Shown: in pieces, positions 23,825-36,871 of the stretch
How the letters are laid out: each line of letters starts with the position of its first letter
How positions within the stretch are numbered: the first letter of the stretch is position 1
Assembly: GCA_950106755.1 (NCBI GenBank)
Contig: OX467092.1
Span: 6,944,001-7,008,000 of the forward strand
DNA from: Climacium dendroides
Taxonomy: Eukaryota; Streptophyta; Bryopsida; Hypnales; Climaciaceae
Direction: 5' to 3'
DNA length: 64,000 bases
The notes under the pieces: model-generated
Databases searched by the model: none
What the model was told of the DNA's origin: nothing
What the model saw: the letters and a program-made list of their open reading frames with translations, nothing else
Program-made: the position numbers and the translations under genes

Positions 23825-26800
23825 AGGTACGTTCCCACTTGACGTTTGCAAACACCATGTGCTTAAAGATAAAACATCTGCATTAGAAGAAAACAATTTT
23901 TTACTACAGGAGTTCAGGGCCGGAACTGCAGGGATTATTTTTTAATTACGTGCCTTTCTCACTTGGTTCATACTTTAACCCCTACACATCCAATTATTGT
24001 CGCTAGAGGTAAAAAAATCCAAATTCCAAACTCTAAATGAATTTGAAAACTAACAAGTGACGTTCCCAAATCCAATGAAAATGAATTGTAAAGAAGATCC
24101 AAATGTTGGAAAAAGATTTCCCTACAACTTAATGCCAACACAAGTTCATTATTCAATATTAGGTGGAGAGATTATTTTTATAAGAAAATTCATTGTCTAA
24201 CAAGAATCTTCCAAGGGTATGGGACAATTTGAAGATGAGAGTTTCACCACTTATTGTCTCAACGCAGGAATTGTGTTCAATGTATAACTTCAGACTTCAT
24301 GTAGGCATAGTAGAATAACCTTTTTCAAAAAACTTTGAACTAAGAAAAGTTAGTAAATCAAACTAACTTTCATCTCCCAAAATCCATTTGAGATTTTGAA
24401 CCTCCAATCAAAAGTTTGGGACAAAATTCAAAGAAAGGTTGGGACAAACCTCTAAAGTTTCATTGCATATTAATTTCTAAATGCCCAAGGCCTTTTCTAA
24501 ACTTCTTAAAACTTGATTTACATTGAAATAAAAGCCAACATTTCAATAATTTTTATCAATTATTTTGGAAATTATAACCATACAAATCCAAACCAAACAT
24601 ATTAAGTATCAAGTGGGAAAAGAAAAGTTAACAATATCACTTATGAATTGAAAGATTGTAATGTTTGATCATGAGGGTGTTAAAACTATGAAACCAATTT
24701 GAAGTTTTTCAATCCTCTTTCCACATGTCAAATCTAAAAAAATTGTTCACAAAAAAAAACAAGAGTTAAAAGGTAGTATCTTCCCAAATCCAATCAATTT
24801 AAGGCTTCTTAGAATCTATTCTTTTATTTTTTTAATGAATTTTTCATGTGAATTTTTCTTTAAGATCTAGTTTATTTGAGAGGCCTCACCACTAGAAAAT
24901 CAAGATTTGTAATGGACACCCTTGCACAAAATCTTGAATAGAAAATTCATAATCATTCATTTTCATGATCAAATTGTTTATGCTAAAACTAGACTTAAAA
25001 AAAAATCAAAAATCAAAAATCATGAAAATAGTAACTTGGTAGGTTTTATTTCACTTCAAAGTATTGTCGACAAGAAGATTCAGTACCTCAAGCATTTAAA
25101 GGATTTTTAAGGTAGATACCCCCAAAATTGCCACTTCTTGCTACTCTACCTAATTACTATTATTACTAGACAAGTCAAATTTTTACATTTTCTTCTTGGC
25201 AAGTGAAAAGAGATTTCAGCACACCAAAGAATGCAACATTTGAATATTGTATGCAAATGTCATGATGGATCAAAGCTTTTTTTGATAGAGGTTATAAAAT
25301 TGTTTCTTCTACATAGGCACATATTGATTTTAAAGATGTACACTAAGTGATGATGGTTTTGGGTTAGTGGGGCATATAGGATATGTAGCTTATAGTTGCA
25401 TTCTACAACGATAAAAAATGGGAAACACACACCTCTATGACACCCCAAATGATTTGGATGCCATTAACTTGCCATAAGTTTACAGCAAATTGATTTTGCA
25501 ATATATTTGAACCATTACTTTCATTGGAACCATGCTACACTAAAAAAGTATTTAGTGTCATCTATACTTAGCTACTAATTCAAGGCTAAAATTTTCTACG
25601 GAAGATGAATATTTTTACCAAGAATGTAGATATCATTATATTCAAAGAGAAAGTTTCCTATAAACATAGTTGACTAACATATTTGTTAGAAGGAGAAATT
25701 TATAGCATTTTAGAATCAATTAGTGTAGGTGATATTGAATGCAATTTTTAATATAGTGAAAGAAAAAACAAAGTTTTTGAATTTTTTTTATTCAAATTGA
25801 AGCAAGAAGCCCATTGTGGATTGTTTGGTCATTGTACATAGATATAGTTATTGGATTTACAATTTTCTATATGCATAAGAACAAAAAATTAGGATTTATT
25901 TCACATGCATTTCAATCAACTCATTTTGAAAAAAAATACATTATAGGATGGTCAAAGCAAAAAACATATAGCTTCCCCTTGTGGTCCCTAGGGAGAAACT
26001 ATTTTTGTCTTTGGGGATTCTAATGTGTCTCTTACTTCCTCACATAGTTCCAATGGAAATCCAAAAGCAACCCTTTGTAGAATGAAACAATGAATGAGCC
26101 TTTTGCCATGTGTAATGTGCTCATTGAATTCATGAAATGGTAACTTTCCAGTCCAACTCTAAAACTTTGAGTCCCAATTGCACACTTAATGCAATAAAAA
26201 CTACATTAGATTACAACAAAATTGAATTCAATCCAAAAATAGAGCATTGAATTTAACTCCAATTTGGAGTGGATCTACTTACTTCAATCAACCTACAAAG
26301 CTAGTTAAGGGGAAGTCGAGCCACACATATGACATGTGTCAATGAGAAGTTGTTTCTCTTCAATATTGTAATTCACACTATACTATTGTAATAATGAAAT
26401 TTAGTATTTTTAACACTTATTACAAACATTGAATGTCAATACGAGCATCAATTGTCAACTGCATTTCCACCGAAAAAAATGTAATTAGTAGCAAGATAGT
26501 ACAATTTGCACAAAATTAGTATTTAAAATTACATTAAATTATAATATGAATACTAATCACCAACTAAAAAATAAGAATTATTATGAGTTCACCGACGTGA
26601 TAAATAATATTGTAGATAACATAATACTAGATATCATTCTCAATGCAATTTTTCTTCACATGTCTCCTTTCTTATGTTGAAATAAGAAAGTATAGTAAGA
26701 AATTGCATTTAGGAAAGTCATAAAACCAAAACGTTTGGCTTGAGAGTTAACAAACACAAGATGAAGCTAATGTTAGGAGATCCTTTGGCAAGATATTAAG

Positions 26801-29115
26801 ACAACTTTGGAACAACTAGTCTAATGTCTTATGTGGCATGTATTTCAAATTCATGCATGAACTCATTAAAATTAAAATTGCAAAAAAGATACAAGTATGA
26901 GAGTTAAACTTATCTCTTATCAAGTGTCACTAAGCTATGTTTACATGTGATTGCTATGTATATGCAATTTAGCCAAAACTAATTGGAATTTGAATGGAAA
27001 GACTAAATAATGTGATTTTCTAATTGGTTTTAGTAGTTGGGGGGAAATAACATGTTCTAGTGGAGTTAGAAAAATCTAAGTCCACTAATAAAGAGGTATT
27101 CACTTCTAAAGTTCATTACAATAGAACTCCAATAATTAGTAATAGGGTCTCTTAAAAAATTGAAACAAAGAGAGTACTATAGAAACATGGGCCACATAGA
27201 CTTGAGAAACATGTCTCTAAAGACCCAAATCTAGTGAAGTTGATTATGTGGGTCTTCTCATGGGGCTATAAACTAGTCTATGTGGCTCATATTTCTACTA
27301 CTGAATAAAAGGTTATCTATAAATCAAGATTACATAGATTGCATATGAATCCCTAAATATATTTTTATGTTCACAAAATGATTTGAGAGATTTAGAAAAA
27401 AAATTGAAAAACAACAATTTTGATTTTCATCCTTTAAAAGTTTGTTTAAGTAGAAGTAGGTATTAGATAGCAATAAAAACTAATTGGTTAATTATACTTA
27501 GATGGAATTAAAATATACTCATCTCAATAATGAGATTGCTCTAGGAGAAAAAATAAACCACGTAGAACATTTTTTGAATTTATTTGAAAGTTGAGTTCAA
27601 AAATGAATCTTGTAAGTATTTTTTAGAAGAAGATGCTCTTATTTCCCCCAAAACATGAATCCCTTCATCATGTTTTCATCACTAGTCCAAGTAGAATGAA
27701 ATAATCTTCCCACATGCACTAAAATATTTTCTTTGAGAACCAAAATTTTAAATTTTAAAATTTTTTTTTATGTTTTGCTTGATGAACTCTATCTTGAGCT
27801 TAGTACTTGGCTTAGTGTTGCATAACTTTTGCTCCTCTGCACCAATTGAAATAAAAATTATATCCACACAAAATTAATGTATTTTTTTATCTTCAAAAAA
27901 CCTAATTAAAAATTGAGATTATATAATCCTACACAAACTCTCATTTATCTCCCAAGGAGACAAAAGGTCCTTTTGGGATTAAATAATTATGCATTAGAGA
28001 ATGTTGAATTTGCCTTTTGGGTACTATTATTTATTCTTTTGGTCCCTCCCTTTGCTTGTAGGTTAAAACTATAAAATACTCTTGCCTAATCTTCTTTGTA
28101 CTCTCCTATTCTAATAGAATCCTCTTTTCATTACTTCCATCTAAAATATAAAATAAAAAAATAAAAAACAACCTTATTGCAAATCACAATTTTCATTACC
28201 TCTAAAATACTAAGCAATCCAAAAGTAACCAATGGATGATTTCCAAGATCACTATAGAAAAGAAGAATGTACCTGTTGATTTATAAATGAGTTCATTTTT
28301 GATAAAGAGACTCAGTGATAAGTCTCTTCCTTCTAGGATTAAAGATTCCAAATAAGTTTACTTTGTGGATGAAATAATGAATTGAATTGCATTCCTTGTT
28401 ACTCAAAGTCAAAAGAAAATGTTCCTTCCAACCCTTCTTCAAATTTTGTCCCTAACTTTTGATTGGAGGCTTGGAATCTCAAACAAATTTTTGGAACTTA
28501 AATTTAGTTTGATTTACCAACTTTTTTTAGTTCAAAGTTTTATGGAAAAAATTATTTAACTATGCCTACACGAGGTTTGAAATTCTACATTGAACACAAT
28601 TCCTGTGTTTGACTTAACAAGGTATTAGCACTTGAGCTTCTACTAATTCTAGTTTACATATTTGACATCGATTGTTTTACTTCCTATCACCCAACTTGTA
28701 TAAAGAAATTGCCTATACACTCTCTTATATTCACACCAATAGAGACTTACGAATTTATATGAGGTGATTGCTAGAAAATTTCAATACTTTTGATTTTTCC
28801 TTGTTGGTCTTGCTAATTTTGGTCTTGGGCAACCATTGTTCTTATGTAATGGGCTTTAGAGAAAGCATGTTGATAAAAGCAACCGTCAATAGCTGAAATC
28901 TTCATTTTCAGATGATTTTGAAGTTTTTATTACAGACTACTGTTGTTGTGGTGGGCCAACAATACAAAAGTTATAAATGGTCGTGGGAGTGCTTTTAGGT
29001 CAATGCCACTTCAACTGCCATGTAGGTCTGGTAAATACTTGAGCACTCTGGTAGAAGTATAAGGTGATTTATAACTGATTTAATGCCACCATAAGGCCAA
29101 GTGGGAACATACCCT
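23825..29115. mobile_element. 5.3-kb TIR element, PIF/Harbinger-like ends, decayed
   Basis: The left end AGGTACGTTCCCACTTG and the reverse complement of the right end (AGGGTATGTTCCCACTTGG) form a terminal inverted repeat. TAA lies just outside each end (23822-23824 and 29116-29118), fitting the 3-bp target duplication of PIF/Harbinger elements, although TAA is common in AT-rich DNA. Further in, about 24235-24440 and 28430-28620 are long imperfect inverted copies (AATTGTGTTCAATG with CATTGAACACAATT; AACTTTGAACT with AGTTCAAAGTT). No transposase frame survives. A hairpin lies at 27180-27297. The superfamily assignment is tentative. Confidence 0.6.
27180..27297. repeat. 118-bp hairpin inside the TIR element
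   Basis: TAGAAACATGGGCCACATAG at the left pairs with CTATGTGGCTCATATTTCTA at the right, an inverted repeat of about 23 bp with a 70-bp loop. It may be a small nested foldback. Confidence 0.7.
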
Positions 29116-29269
29116 TAATCACAACATGTGAATAGTGAAATAATGAATGTGCCTTTATTTACCAATTGATAAGTACTATTTAACTACCTTGTTAAAATTT
29201 TGATTAAGGACCTTTAGCACTTGGTGCTAAGGGTGTTGTTAGAGGGCACAATTAATCCTTAAACGATGA

Positions 29270-29470
29270 GTTGGTCGCCATGGAAATCATCTACTTGGGT
29301 ACTATGTGGATTGTTGGATTAAAAAAAATGAAAAAACACTCATTGGAAGACAAGCTATTGTAGAAGATGTTCTCTTTTCTTACAAAATTTGGAGGATGGA
29401 TAGTTGCACTTTTGTCCTACATGGAGAGATTCTTTGTCATTCATTGGCCAAAAAATATCCTTGGCATTGT
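29270..29470 (+). repeat. Dispersed repeat with reading-frame remnant, copy 1
   Basis: This stretch is a diverged direct copy of 42005-42215. Both read in the same frame, sharing LIGSQ or LIGRQ, then SCTFVL and ILCHSL. Conservation of the frame between copies hints at a former coding sequence of a mobile element. The protein family is not recognised. Confidence 0.55.
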
Positions 29471-29795
29471 TTAAGGGTTAATGAAGATGGTCATAGGGTT
29501 TGCACACCAGTAGTGTTTGGCATCTGTTGAACTAATGTGGACTCTGACATGGTTGCTACAAAGAATGCTATTGAAGTTCCTTGATGACATTGTTATTTTT
29601 TAATGAAAGTGTTAGGCAATAGAGTTTCATTAGCAACAAATCTAGAATTTTTGTAGATGTGGGACAACAAAAAATGATGTTAGCTTAAGGGGCCAATTGA
29701 GCACAATTAACTTAAAGACTGCAATTAAGCTTTAAATTTGTGGCCATAATGAATTTTCAACCCACGGCCATGCCACGAAGCTTTGTGGGCATCAA

Positions 29796-29945
29796 CACTA
29801 CTAGAAAATTTCATTTTTCTGTTGTTTTGGTCGCGTTGACCCGGTCAAAATCTGACAGAAATTTGTTGAAACCAACAGATTTTTGTCAGATTTTGACCGG
29901 ATCAACGCGACCAAAACAACAGAAATACAAAATTTTCTAGTAGTG
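29796..29945. mobile_element. CACTA foldback MITE, 150 bp
   Basis: Starts CACTACTAGAAAATTTCATT and ends AAAATTTTCTAGTAGTG. The two halves are almost perfect reverse complements along the full length (GTTTTGGTCGCGTTGAC with ATCAACGCGACCAAAAC). A 3-bp duplication CAA flanks it (29793-29795 and 29946-29948). A near-identical relative is at 36651-36799. Because the whole element is a hairpin, both strands carry a false reading frame of similar peptide. Confidence 0.92.
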
Positions 29946-29948
29946 CAA

Positions 29949-32900
29949 CAATCCGCTTTGAAAATAAAAATTGCAATCGAGACACACCAATAAAATGCTA
30001 TGCACAAAATTACAAAACCCTAACAAAGGTAGACATACAAAAAAAGAATCTCATAGTGATTGTAGGGTCTTTAACAACCAAGTGAAAAAATAGAAATTGT
30101 GCAGCTTGAAGTGTAAGTGGATGCTACAATGAACAAGCAATCGAGTAAAAAAATAGAATTGCCTATAGTCTGGGAGTGCTACTTGCACATAGTTTGCTCT
30201 ACAATGTGATAATCATCAACCGAGGCATGAGCCCTTCTGCATTGCAACTATGGTGCTTTTAAAAACTAAACAACAAAACTCTAGTCATTGTGGTCTTCAA
30301 ATTTGACACATATGGTGCTTCTTCTACAACCATCGTGAAAAATAGCTTGGCACTTGTCAGAAGAGGATCACATTCATTGTTGCTTACAACATCACCATGC
30401 CTTATTGGCGCCAACGAGCCCTAGTAACTACTTAGCACCATTTTCCAAGTGCAAAACCACAACTACCTATAATTGATATTTCAGATTGATAAACTTCAAA
30501 ATACGACACATATGAAAGACTAGGTCATAAGCTGCATCGACAGTAACAACATTTGCGATGCTTGTCGATTCATTCTCGTTGAACACCAATGTCCATAGCA
30601 GTCGCAATTGGTTGGCTATTTTAGCTTTCTAAAACCAATGCTCCCTAAAGCTAAGTGTGAAAGGGCCTTTAGCCTCCATTTATTTACATATGGGCATATG
30701 GCTTGCAACTACTAATATTCCTCAGAGATCATTGGCCGCCACGCTACTCTAGAAGTCTCTAGAGTCTGTTGGATGCTTACTAGGAGTCATCGGTTGATGT
30801 TCACTAGGAGTGATTGGTTGATCTGTAATGACCAAACTAAACTTAAGCTTGTAGATAGGCTAGTAGGGTTAGTTAGTTAGTTTGTTTTTGTACAAATCGG
30901 AGTGTAAATATGCAGTAAATGACAAACAATTGGTTGATTTGGAGTCTTATTTGGCCGATTTGGTAGTGTTAAAGTGTGTCCGATTTGGATAGGATGGGTC
31001 ATTAGGTGTGGTCTGATGTCCAAGTCGGAAGTTCAGTCGTGGTTGGTAAATGTTTGTAGTTGGTTGGTAGGTTGCTGTCCAATTAGGATGTTGTTTTGTG
31101 ATGTCCGAGTTGGCAGGCCGAGATATGTGTGAGTCGCCAAGTAGGAATGTCTGGTGGTTTAGTTGAAGCTGCCGAGTTAGTTGGAGTGGTTGAGCTTCAT
31201 CTTCCATGGCTCCTATTTGGGTTGGTGTTCTGTTCATTTTTCCTCACCCATTGTTGAACGCTTCCAATGCGTGTCCCAGTTGGTTTTGGCTGTGTATTTG
31301 CATTCCTGTGTTTGAGTGCGTGTAATTCCCAGTTGGGAGTGTGTCTATGTGAGTCAGAGTTAGTCGGAGTGTTTGTGTGTTTGAGTGTGTCCTAGTCGGG
31401 GATGTGTTTGTGCCAGTGTATGGCGGTGTGGAAGTGTGCAGAGTTATGCAGGAATTCAATGAAGAATTTATCCAAGTCGGGGGTTGATTTGGAAGAGAAG
31501 AGTGTAATGCGAAATTTGTGAAAGTCTGTGTGTTAAAGAAATGAGATGCAGTGAATGCAAGAGGTTCCAAGTTGGTGCAAATAGCTAGATTAATTCTGAA
31601 CTTGGAATAGTAGTTGTGCTAAGGGGATGAGATCCTATTTAGAAGTATTGTGTAATGATGTTTGATCAGGCAGATTAGTGCAGTATACGAAATGGAACTA
31701 GAGAAAGAGAATTAAATTGTAATGGTGATTTTGATCACCAATTCGGAATTATATGAATTACATTTTCAACTGAATTGGTGTTACCTGTGTTGTATATTCA
31801 ATGTATGACTTGTGTATATGTGTTTAAATGACTTATTTTACGTGATAAATCCTAATTGAGTATTAGTGTCGTTGTAGTTATGACGCCTTGATGTTTTAAT
31901 TGAGTATTTGTCGCGTTAATTGAAGTGAATTGCCTGAGTGATTGTAAGAATTATTTCAAACCAATTTGTAATATGAGTATGATTTCCAGTCTGATTGTGA
32001 AAAAAGATCCTGTGGTTTCCAAAAGTGAAGACAAGAGCCAAGTTGCCTAAGATCAGTCCAAGTTGGAAGCTTAAAAGTCTAACCTGACTGTACTTGGATT
32101 ACAAACCAAAATTGGAAGTGTTGTATCTACCATCTGTTGTGCCTACTAGCGCAAAAGCCGATTTGGAGATAAAAGAATTTTGCAGAAGAAAGAAATAAAG
32201 AAATTAAAAAAATAAATAATATATGTAAAGGCAAAGAATGAAAGATAAAAGAATATAAAAGAAAGAAGTAAAAGATAAAGATTAAGAAACAATTTGGGAG
32301 ATTCACTTAACCCTTGTGGCCTTTAAGAGTGGAGAGAAAAATTTGGTAATTAGTATGATCGCGTGAGGATAACAAATTGCATGTGGTAAATGAATTTCTT
32401 TTATAAATCTTGGTTGCAATGACCTACTAGGTGTAGTTTTAGAATCAAATCCTATTTAATAGTCTCCTTCGGAACGAACTATACTAGTTGGGTAATTCCA
32501 AATTTGGATCCAACAATCTTCTACAAAGCTCAATCCAAATTTATAGATTAGCTATAACTAGGCATTCTTGCCCGGGAATTTGCAAATTGAAGGGTGTGAA
32601 CTGGAATGGAGGAACTATCATTATTTTAGATCATTTTAAAGTTTTACACAACTAAGTTAAGATGGCAACTAGAGATGACAAAACCTTTGTATTCTAACTC
32701 ACTCCGCAAGAAGTTGGAGTATGCGTTGGTGGCAACTTGGTGGCAACTCTACAAAGCAAGAGGAACAAGTTGAAGAATGCGATTTGGATGAACAACAAGA
32801 TTGAACCAGAATTAGTAGCAGCAATAATAAACATGGGAAGGAACAATCCAATCCAACCCAACCAACCAAGGCCACACTTGGTGAGAGTCTTCTAGATGGT

Positions 32901-33249
32901 TATTCTCACAATTCTACTAGCTTTCTTTTATGCAATACAATTTTGGAAGTTGAAGTGAATGAAGAGGCAATTAAAAAAGAAATGGATAGGTTGTAGAACC
33001 ACGCAATTATTGCCTACTTCATAAGTGGGAGGTAAAGGCCACGACAATGGTGTAATGGATTGTATCTCTCCAAATCCTAGTGGAGGATTGGATTGGCCTT
33101 GGTTGTGAGCTCGGCCATGGATTTTTCTAAATACTTACTAGAAAGGGTGAAGTGGCATAGAAATTCCTCATGTTTACCCTTCACTACTCCAAATGGGGGA
33201 CATGCATCTTCCAAATATAGGCTACAAGATTCAATCCAAGCCACCTTAC
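29949..33249. other. Spacer of mixed composition, no gene supported
   Basis: About 30000-30650 is less AT-rich and may be decayed transposon coding sequence, but no motif could be identified. About 30940-31560 carries many degenerate GTCGG and GTGTGTTTG words. These produce a Thr/Asn/Pro-rich open frame on the minus strand (31244-31570) that looks like a low-complexity artefact. From about 32640 the sequence may be the 5' part of the LINE that follows. Confidence 0.4.
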
Positions 33250-35380
33250 ATGCTTGAAAGTCCAACTTAGGTCACGTTGCGAGGAATCCTAGGAGAATTC
33301 TTGGAAGAGGCCAAATGCATAGCCACAGGCTTGGGTGATCTCCTTGGGAGTAAAAAAAGAAACATTCATACAGTGGACCATAAATTTTGTATTGCCCTCC
33401 AAGCTAGACAAGGATAGTGAACACAACTAGGGGGCACTAACCACAACACTAAGGAAAAAATTGTCATTTCAGTAGATTGTTGCAATTTGTCAATTAGATG
33501 TAGATTGTGCCTCTCAATTGATCATCTAGTGAAAGAATGCCAAGGAAGGAGGAAACCACAAGGTTCATTCAAAACAAGCTCTATAGGTAGGTGAATGCAA
33601 TTGAAACCTTTGTTGACTCCATGTCCCCTCTACTGCCCCTCCTCCCTCAAGGCTAAAACCCAACAATCCTACAAAGGAGTGAAGGCTTTTCGAGTAGAGG
33701 AGGGGATTCCATAGACATGTTCAATCTACAAGAAAATCAAATAACATTCTCAGCCAAGGCGGATGAAGATTGTCTGACAATCTCTATAGAGATTCTTACC
33801 TCCACCACTCTACGTTCCCTTAACTTGAATGAGGCAATAGTGGCTTCAAGGGCAACAATAGCAGTAGTCAGTAGAGGGAAGCTAGCCTCCTAAGTACACA
33901 CCTTGTCTTTGAAGGACACTTTGATCATCCACAGCCAAGCATTGCTTGACTCCCAATCCCCCCCTCGATGGACGTTTGCATCCCCTAGGAATTCCACAAA
34001 AAATTCCTTGAATGGTTCCGCAACCAAAATGGAGGGATTGTAGCCATTCTAGAATTTTATAATTTGACACCAAACTAAAGAGTATTTAGAGAAGACGCTA
34101 CAGACTTTGGCAAAAAGCCATGTACCACGATATTCTTTCAACAAAACAACTCATCTCAATAGAACCTACCATGGAAGCCAATGGATTGAGCAATATAACA
34201 TCAATATTTGTAATCCCCCCATCCACTCTTACATGAAGATCTCCATTTTTTTCTAAAATGTACAAGGAATTAATGACCCAACAAAATTGCAAGTTGTGAA
34301 GAACTATTTTAGACCAGCTTTATATGAAACGAATGTCCTTTACCTCCAAAAACACCACCTGTGAGGTGACAAGCTCATTAATTAGGCTACTCTATTTGGC
34401 CTCAAGTACTATTTCTTGATAGGAAAGATTCACTTGGATTTGGGTACTCCCTAGGGGAAATTGGGGCAAGAACAAGGGGCATATGCATATGGATTGGCCC
34501 CTACATCTCTCACTGAATAACCTTGCAAATAACCAATTTAGGACACATTCTATGCAAAAGGGTACAATTGATCCCCCTTGAAGGATTGCCAATAGGTAGC
34601 ATCTCCATCCTCAACATCTATGCATCCAATCGTGTATGAGAGAGATGTGAACTATATGAGACTCTCACTAACACTCCTAAGAGACACCTGCTGGATCATG
34701 TGTGGTGACTGGAACTTTGTGGAATGCCAAGCTGATAAGTCTAACCTAAACAAAAGGATCATTTCGATTGGAGAAAAGAGGGCCTTCACTTTGTTGAAGG
34801 ACACACTTGCCATTGTTGATAATTTCCTAGTCTATGACAAGATCAAATACTTGTAGGATAACAAGCATAGAGATGGACTACGCTCAATGGTATAACTTGA
34901 CCGTTGCTACTTGTTTCAACTAACAAGCATCAAACCCTTGTCAGGCATAAATTACTTCATCCACAAAGATTGTTTCCACAACCAACCACCTCCTGGTGAT
35001 TCATTTGATGTAGCTCACATTTGGCTCCAAAATCCTAATCTAGGCTTCATTGGTAAATTGAGGAGGATTACAAAATACTACAAACAATTTTGTTCACAAA
35101 AAGCCAAGGAAAAGAGATGCCAAGTCCTAGTTGTAAGGAGATCTAGTCTTTCTCAATGAGGCCCTCCAAGCTGACCTACACAACATTATGATCTAAGAGA
35201 ATTTGGCCACAAAAATTGACAAATTAGTGACATTTGAAAAACTTGCAATTGAAGGGCAAAGAATAAGAAGTCGCATGAAGGAGCTCAAAGCTGATGACTT
35301 GTACACTAAAGAATTTTTCCAATCTTCAAAGCCCCACTCTAGAGTGTCTTGAATCTTTCAACTGCAAGATGAGCAAGGCA

Positions 35381-36021
35381 CACTACTAGAGAAAACTATG
35401 ACCAAAACAACAAAATCGGAATTGAAAAGTGTTGTTCAATTTTGTTGTTTTAGTCGCGTTGTAATTAAAAATGTTGTTCAATTTTGTTGTTTTGGTCACG
35501 TTGTACTAGTCAAAATTACATTCAAATTTGTTGTTCAATTTTGTTGTTTTGGTCACGTTGTACTAGTCAAAATTACATTCAAATTTGTTGTCTAATTTTG
35601 TTGATTCGGACAATGATTTTTTTAAATTTAATTTTTTAAAAATAATTTTGTAATTGCCATGTCATCAACATGGTCAAACTATGTTGACTATCGCGTTAGT
35701 CCCTATGGTCAAATTGTGATGATTGCCATCTCACCAAGTGTTGGTACAAAGGTTTGAACTCGAGACCTCGTTTTCGTAAACCAAATCTTCTAACCAATAC
35801 ACCATGTTTAAATTCACATGTGCACGTACAAAGTAAAAAGTATTATATATATAATTTATTGCATTTATGTTGTTTTGGTCAAAAATTAATTAGAACAATA
35901 GAAATCTACTAGTGTCGATTTTACAAAATTTTGTTAAATTGATCAAGTTGTGACCACAATGCTCCCAACAACAAAAAAACTATTGACTTTCTACTGTTTT
36001 GGTCAAAACTTTCTAGTAGTG
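35381..36021. mobile_element. CACTA element inserted in the LINE, 641 bp
   Basis: Left end CACTACTAGAGAAAACTATG and right end TTTTGGTCAAAACTTTCTAGTAGTG-type sequence form the CACTA inverted repeat also seen at 29796 and 36651. Internally it has tandem GTTGTTCAATTTTGTTG units with a period near 57 bp. It interrupts the LINE between its linker and RT start. A matching 3-bp target duplication is not seen. Confidence 0.7.
35749..35805 (-). other. tRNA-like head of a possible SINE, copy 1
   Basis: Read on the minus strand it has TGGTTAGAAGATT, resembling a pol III A box and tRNA D arm, and 27 bases later GAGTTCAAACC, which fits the B box GWTCRANNC. A rich A/T tail follows on the same strand. It does not fold as a complete tRNA, so a SINE head is more likely than a tRNA gene. 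Confidence 0.4.
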
Positions 36022-36583
36022 AGGCCATTCACGGTGAATGAATTAAGTGATGCCCTCAAGAGCCTATGCTTTGGGAAAGCCCCAAAGCTAGACGAGATTT
36101 CCACCAAATTCTACAAGAAGTTTTGGGACTTCATGAAGGATGACTATCTAGTCATGATAAACAAGGTGATGGAAGAAAAGAAGCTACCTCCTAGTTTCAC
36201 CAAGGCTTGATCACTCTCATCTACAAAAGTGGGGAGAGAAATAGGTTCTTGAACTAGAGACCAAAACAGGGCTTGTCAACATCACCTATAAAATCTTTGC
36301 AAATGCTCTCCAATCTAGACTACAACAGATCCACTAGTAGAAAAATCAACATCCAAATTGACAAAAATGTGTTGATTTGGATGTGTTGATTTTTGTTGAT
36401 TAGAATGTGTTGATTTGGACATTGTCTACCAAGTTTTTGTTGATTTGGACAAAATTTCAACCAAAATTTGTTGATTTTCTTTTATCATTTTCAAAAAAAT
36501 TTAATCAATTGCAATTTTTTTTAAACCGCCAATCAAAAGCTGTCACATGGACAAGCACCTACGTGACAAGCCCGCCACGTGGG

Positions 36584-36650
36584 GGGATGCAATGGGGTTT
36601 AAGCCTTGCACCTCTTTCTTAGGGATACAAGGCTCTAACCATTGCACCAC
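36584..36650 (-). other. tRNA-like head of a possible SINE, copy 2
   Basis: On the minus strand it starts GTGGTGCAATGGTTAGAGCC, close to a tRNA acceptor and D arm. After 30 bases it has GGCTTAAACCCC, a B-box-like word with one deviation. About 60 bases further comes an A run. A CACTA MITE is inserted exactly at its 5' end. Confidence 0.4.
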
Positions 36651-36799
36651 CACTACTAGAAAATTTAGTTTTTCCATTGTTTTGGTCACATTGATCCGGT
36701 CAAAATTTGATAGAAATTTGTTGATTTTAATAGATTTCTATCAGATTTTGACCGGATCAACACGACCAAAACAACATAAAAACTAATTTTCTAGTAGTG
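36651..36799. mobile_element. CACTA foldback MITE, 149 bp
   Basis: Starts CACTACTAGAAAATTTAG and ends CTAATTTTCTAGTAGTG, with a near-perfect hairpin along the length and a 3-bp duplication CAC on each side (36648-36650 and 36800-36802). It is the same family as 29796-29945. Confidence 0.9.
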
Positions 36800-36871
36800 C
36801 ACATGTAAGTAAACATGAATTAAATTGAAACAAACAATTATTTATTTCCGTTTTGTAATCTTTTTTATTTG

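Larger units (their letters stand above)
33250..36331 (+). mobile_element. Degenerate LINE (non-LTR retrotransposon), interrupted
   Basis: Fragments occur in the normal order of an L1-type element. A gag-like CX2CX4HX4C zinc knuckle (CRLCLSIDHLVKEC, 33499-33540) comes first. Next is an APE-type endonuclease piece around 34560-34850 (GSISILNIYASN in one frame, then CGDWNFVECQADKS in another). A linker at 35240-35370 follows (SRMKELKADDLYTKEFFQ). Reverse-transcriptase start motifs come last, at 36022-36320 (FTVNELSDALKSLCFGKAP, then NITYKIFANALQSRLQ). Frameshifts and stops separate all parts. A CACTA element splits it at 35381-36021 and another begins at 36332, where the RT homology ends. The catalytic RT core was not found. 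It is inactive. Confidence 0.8.

Noticed and set aside
31244..31570. 108-residue minus-strand open frame
   Set aside because: Rich in Thr, Asn, Ser and Pro because of degenerate GTGTGTTTG and GTCGG words; no domain, start context or splice partner.
35749..35805. Possible true tRNA gene
   Set aside because: A- and B-box-like words are present but acceptor and anticodon stems do not pair properly, so only a SINE-like head is reported.
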